Assembly (NCBI RefSeq): GCF_017916325.1
Contig: NC_090171.1
Span: 1,157,501 to 1,221,500 of the forward strand
Direction of reading: 5' to 3'
From: Leishmania martiniquensis
Lineage: Eukaryota; Euglenozoa; Kinetoplastea; Trypanosomatida; Trypanosomatidae
DNA length: 64,000 bases
Both the position numbers and the translations under genes were made by a program. Positions 60,500 to 64,000 of the stretch are shown here, one piece after another. A model generated the notes under the pieces. It had not been told where the DNA came from. It made no database searches and worked only from the letters and a program-made list of their open reading frames with translations. The stretch's first letter is position 1; every line of letters starts with the position of its first letter.

Positions 60500-62542
60500 T
60501 CACTTCCCTTCAGTAGATCGCCATCGGCGCAGCACAAGGTAGCCGAGTACAAGGTAGACTACCATGCTGAGTGCCACACGAAGAGCATGCAGCCCAATAT
60601 CCTTGGCGTACATGCCCTGCGAGGCCGCGTACGCTGACCCAGACGTAATGCATGGCGCAATGTCAGACGGCACCGGGTCGCAGACGAGGGTAAGCCCATC
60701 AAACTCGTTCGCCACGAGCGCCGAGAAGGCGAAGCGAACGAAGGAAACGTGCTTGATCCACCGCCACAGGAGTGGAATGCTGTTGAGGCTTACCAGCATG
60801 CCACCTGTGGGCAGCAAGTACAGCACCAAGAGCAGCGAGGTAAGAATGTTGGCGGTTGAGTAGTCCTTGGCCAAATTCGACATGAGAAGACAGAGGGCGT
60901 AGCTGTTCAGCATGACCAAGGCACCGACTCCATTGAAGATGAGGAACTTTGCGAGGGTGCGCTGCAAGCCAACCAGGAGGTAGACAATCAAGTTGAAGGC
61001 GAAGTTCACCAGGACTCCGATAGGAACATCTTGAATGACCTTGCCCACGTAGTAAGCAGATGTGCTGTACATGCCGTTGCGGTGCTCGCGCGCGTAGATG
61101 GCTCGATCTGTCAGAAACATCTCCAGGCTGCCGAGAGAAGAGAAGGTGCTGATCATCATGATAAAAAATAGAACGCCCATGCGAGTGCGGATGCTGTCCT
61201 GCGAGTTCCCGACTTGGTAGTAGATGGTGCCCGTGAGAAAGGCGAAGACGATAGCAGACGAGATGGAGAAGTACGTCGCGACAGGGTCGCGGCGACGATT
61301 GCGCAGATACCGCATGGCGATGCACCGCACTTGTGTGAGCCAGCTGCGGTAGTAGGCGCGCGCTGAGCATTCGGTCGCGGTCAAAGTCCCTGTCGCCGCC
61401 CTGGAGGAGACCTGCAGCTCGCCGATTTGCCGCAGCACGTCGGCGAGGCGGAGAGAGGCAAACGCGGCGGCGATGTCACGGCCCTGTGTCGGCGCCGCCG
61501 ACATCCGCTGTGCCCAGCCCACCTTGACGCTGACGAACGTCGGGGGTAAGCTGAGCTGATTCCTTTCGGTGCTCGGCTCCACTGCCGGCTGCTGCTGCTC
61601 CTGTTGCGACAGCCATGCTTCCTCCTCGACCGGCAAGACGGAGACAGCGTCGATGAGGTAGTCGGCCGGGTTGCTTGGGGAGCCAGGAGAGAGGCCGATC
61701 TCGTCCAGGAAGCGGATCGCGTCAGTGGCAGGGCCAAAGTACGCCTCCTCCCCGAGCCCGTTCAGTAGCAGAACGCGGTCAAAGACTTCATAGATGCGGA
61801 AGCGTGGCTGATGAATGGAGAAGACGACGGCCACCCCTGTGCGGGAGAGCGAGCGGAGGAGTGTAAGGAGGTGAAGCGCCGTGAACGTGTCGAGACCAGT
61901 TGTCGGCTCGTCCAGGAAGAGCAGAGATGGAGAGGTCACCATCTCTGCTGCCACGGCGCAGCGCTTTCGCTCCCCACCGCTAATACCACGCACCATTGCG
62001 TTGCCGATGCAGCTGTGGCGCACGTGGTCAATACCAAGCTGCCGCAGCACCCGCGACACTTGGATTTCGAGCGCCTCTGCGGAAACGGACTCCGACGTGC
62101 GGAGGATGGCGGAGAAGCGCACTACCTCCTCGACGGTTACGTAGCTATGCATAAGGTCCTCCTGCTGCACGTAGCCGCTACAGCGCCGGAACGCGGACCG
62201 CTCAATAGGCGCGCCGTTTAGTAGAATTGTACCTGTGATTTGGCCCTTGCCACCCTTCTTCCGCTGCGCTAAGATATCGAGCAATGTCGTCTTGCCCGCT
62301 CCAGAGGGCCCGAGAACAGCGAGCATCTCGCCGCTTTGGACGTAGCCGGAGACATGCCGCAAGAGGGTGCGGTTGCTGCCTTCTTCGGCGGAGTTGACCG
62401 TATAGCTGACGTCTTCCCAAGTGAGCACGGCCTTGCGGTGCGAGGTGGCTGGAGGCGGCGTGGAGAGCCCCGACGAGGAGGAGAGCCGGCTACGAAGCAG
62501 CTCAGCGTCTGCGCGATCGGTGGGCGGGGCTGGAGACGACAT
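60500..62542 (-). CDS. ABCG half-transporter (possibly ABCG6)
   Basis: 680 residues from ATG 62542, with a predicted 7-nt 5' UTR; upstream in-frame sequence is tract translation. Order is nucleotide-binding domain then membrane domain, the reverse layout of the ABCG family. Walker A GPSGAGKTT (78-86), Q-loop YVQQEDL (124-130), signature ISGGERKR (187-194), Walker B LLFLDEP (207-213) and H-loop His244 are all intact. Six hydrophobic segments follow, from about residue 420 to the end (QVRCIAMRYLRNRRRD before the first). As a half-size protein it must dimerise. From memory, Leishmania ABCG6, a lipid-analogue exporter linked to alkyl-phospholipid resistance, lies near eS24 on chromosome 36, so this may be it; not verified, so I give no symbol. 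Confidence 0.92.
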   Translation of the reverse strand: MSSPAPPTDRADAELLRSRLSSSSGLSTPPPATSHRKAVLTWEDVSYTVNSAEEGSNRTLLRHVSGYVQSGEMLAVLGPSGAGKTTLLDILAQRKKGGKGQITGTILLNGAPIERSAFRRCSGYVQQEDLMHSYVTVEEVVRFSAILRTSESVSAEALEIQVSRVLRQLGIDHVRHSCIGNAMVRGISGGERKRCAVAAEMVTSPSLLFLDEPTTGLDTFTALHLLTLLRSLSRTGVAVVFSIHQPRFRIYEVFDRVLLLNGLGEEAYFGPATDAIRFLDEIGLSPGSPSNPADYLIDAVSVLPVEEEAWLSQQEQQQPAVEPSTERNQLSLPPTFVSVKVGWAQRMSAAPTQGRDIAAAFASLRLADVLRQIGELQVSSRAATGTLTATECSARAYYRSWLTQVRCIAMRYLRNRRRDPVATYFSISSAIVFAFLTGTIYYQVGNSQDSIRTRMGVLFFIMMISTFSSLGSLEMFLTDRAIYAREHRNGMYSTSAYYVGKVIQDVPIGVLVNFAFNLIVYLLVGLQRTLAKFLIFNGVGALVMLNSYALCLLMSNLAKDYSTANILTSLLLVLYLLPTGGMLVSLNSIPLLWRWIKHVSFVRFAFSALVANEFDGLTLVCDPVPSDIAPCITSGSAYAASQGMYAKDIGLHALRVALSMVVYLVLGYLVLRRWRSTEGK

Positions 62543-63686
62543 CGACGCACTACACGGAAATAGGGAGAAGGGAAGCGATGACGTGGATGGCGGGCGCCGG
62601 GGGTGAGACCGCGGATAGGTAGTGACGCTCCTGAGCGTCAAGAAAGCAATGTTAGTGGAGGGAGTGATCGGGGGAAGCAGACGGGTGCGGTGCGCCAGCG
62701 TCACGGTTACGGCATAGAGCGCGCGAAGGCGAGCGAAAAACGAAAGCAGAACAACAAAAATAGGAAAGAAGGCGCAATGAGCAGTGGGATCGCGGCAGCA
62801 AGCCCCTCCACCCCTGCTGCGGAGACGCTGCGCGCGCGTGCACTCCAATAGAGAAGACACTGAGGGGAGGGGAGGGGAGAGGGGGAGCAACGTTGGCCGT
62901 CGACTCTCGCCTGCTCTTTGGTGGTGGTGGTGGTGGGGCCCTTTTCCGACAAGGATAAACTTTTACCAACAAAACCGACAAGCGTCGCTGTCACGTAGGG
63001 CGATACTTCCCTTGATGGGGGCAGACGAGCATGTGCGTCAGTGCTGGTGGCGCCGCTGTACAGTAATGTAAAGAAGTACGGGAAAGTTGGAGTTGATAAC
63101 ACGCAAAGCTTTTGTGCGAGGATAGGTGAGCGCGAAACTTGGCCGCAGGAGAAGGCGTGCAAAAGAAAGAGGGGGAGGGCAGTCGCAAGGAGGTCGAGCA
63201 GAGGCAGTGGCAGCAGTGCTGCTGAAACGCGGAGGCGTTGCTCCCATTGAAGAAGTAGGCAGCTTCATATGGCGACCGTTTGCCTTGGAAAGACTGCATG
63301 CCTTTGGTGTCTGTGCTTGTGCGTGGGGGAGGGGTGATGGTGGTGGTAAGGGTGCCTATCTATCTATATATGGAGAGGGCGCGCTGTGCATTCGCTCCTC
63401 TCGCTCCCCTCCACCTGTCGCCCTATTACTTCCTTCTTTAGTCCGAGTGTGCAGTGGTAGCAGGAAAGGGAGAGCGAACAGTAGCAGGAATAACCGAGCA
63501 CACACACACACACGCACACGCACCGAAAGAGAGGCTACGACGACAATAGGAGCGGCTGTAGCCGACGACAAGTTAGCTGCATTGACGTTCACGACGCATG
63601 CTGAGTGACGAGCGAGGCGCAACCATGCCCAGGCCGTAAGCATAGCGAAGACCATGAGCTGACAGCAGCACACAAGCAGCGCCGTT
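62543..63686. other. Intergenic region between the right-edge gene and the ABCG gene
   Basis: No supported gene. It has GTG- and CA-rich runs (about 62919-62938, 63500-63520). Confidence 0.5.
62550..62551 (-). promoter_or_regulatory. Predicted spliced-leader acceptor AG for the ABCG gene
   Basis: A clean CT-rich sense tract (62555-62580) ends at this first AG, 7 nt before the chosen ATG. Confidence 0.6.
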
Positions 63687-64000
63687 CTACATCGAATGCC
63701 ACCCGCCAGGTCGGCGCAGAAGGTGCCCTTCCTCCTGCATCTGACTCATCACGACATCCAGCGGATCACCAAAGGCGCTGCTACCACCAAGCAGCCCAAA
63801 AAGATGCTGTACCTCCGACGGAGAGACGACGCTCTCCCTCTGGCCGGACAGGCGCTGGCGCTCGCGAAGCAGCTCTAGGAACATCAGTCTGCATCGCTTC
63901 TTCGAGGGCGCCTTCGGCGGACGCCTAAGGACACGCCCCTCGTGTGACGGTATCGCCCACAGCCTGCCTTCCCCCTCCCTTTCGAGAGCCGCCGCCTCAC
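63687..64000 (-). CDS. C-terminal fragment of a protein running off the right edge
   Basis: A minus-strand frame is open from the edge to a stop at 63687-63689, giving about 103 residues. The tail reads as a winged-helix-like module: RCRLMFLELLRERQRLSGQRES, SPSEVQHLFGLL, then DPLDVVMSQMQEEGHLLRRPGGW and a C-terminal HSM. This resembles the C-terminal winged helix of MCM-family helicases, but with so little sequence it is only a possibility. The basic stretch RRPPKAPSKKRCR precedes it. Confidence 0.55.
   Translation of the reverse strand, partial: EAAALEREGEGRLWAIPSHEGRVLRRPPKAPSKKRCRLMFLELLRERQRLSGQRESVVSPSEVQHLFGLLGGSSAFGDPLDVVMSQMQEEGHLLRRPGGWHSM

Noticed and set aside
59617..60552. 311-codon minus-strand frame across a microsatellite region
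   Set aside because: Overlaps the ABCG stop and reads CA/TA repeats as HT and IY runs.
1..64000. CRISPR arrays, operons with Shine-Dalgarno sites, bacterial terminators
   Set aside because: The window is nuclear kinetoplastid DNA; no such array or site pattern was seen.

Overview
The window looks like nuclear DNA of a kinetoplastid, most likely Leishmania or a close relative. All 19 genes I can support lie on the minus strand. No gene shows an intron. Intergenic gaps of 0.6 to 3 kb are full of pyrimidine runs and microsatellites (CA/TG, TA, GA). Several start codons sit just behind a pyrimidine tract and the first AG, as expected for spliced-leader trans-splicing of a polycistronic transcript. 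The recognisable proteins (SPO11, an ABCG half-transporter beside tandem eS24 genes, CFAP65, DEAH helicase) fit a trypanosomatid. From memory, the eS24/ABCG neighbourhood resembles Leishmania major chromosome 36, but I could not check this. Transcription runs from high to low coordinates.

Layout in transcription order, right to left. At the right edge is the C-terminal end of an unrecognised protein (63687-64000). Next come an ABCG half-transporter (60500-62542), a CFAP65-like axonemal protein (53783-58927) and two identical ribosomal protein eS24 genes in a 1.1-kb tandem duplication. A SPRY-domain protein (48742-49524) is followed by the largest gene-free stretch (3 kb) and a 92-residue coiled-coil protein ending in Cys-Cys. 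Then come a protein built from four degenerate papain/phytochelatin-synthase-like modules with an N-myristoylation motif (41162-44599), a spliceosomal-type DEAH helicase (36491-39751) and a four-pass membrane protein (33767-35578). After these are a degenerate MoxR/Mg-chelatase-like AAA protein (30506-32239) and a protein with a Bub1/Mad3-like pseudokinase C-terminus (27288-29897).

The left part holds a 2683-residue protein made of seven degenerate NDP-kinase-like modules (17793-25844), SPO11 with intact catalytic residues (15673-17127) and an Arg/Ser-rich protein (11830-14076). It also holds a small secreted Cys-rich protein (10041-10379), a nodulin-like MFS transporter (6260-8116), an SSAT-type GNAT acetyltransferase (4246-4722) and, at the left edge, the N-terminal 821 residues of an alpha-helical, probably mitochondrial protein (1-2463).

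The genes do not form one pathway; codirectional clusters in trypanosomatids mix functions. Themes that recur are flagellum (CFAP65 and possibly the NDPK-like giant), RNA processing, meiosis/mitosis (SPO11 and the Bub1-like protein) and membrane transport. The most unusual content is a set of large proteins built from repeated or decayed enzyme domains: NDPK, phytochelatin synthase, kinase and AAA. A roughly 360-bp dispersed repeat occurs three times, always in one orientation and always in a presumed 3' UTR.
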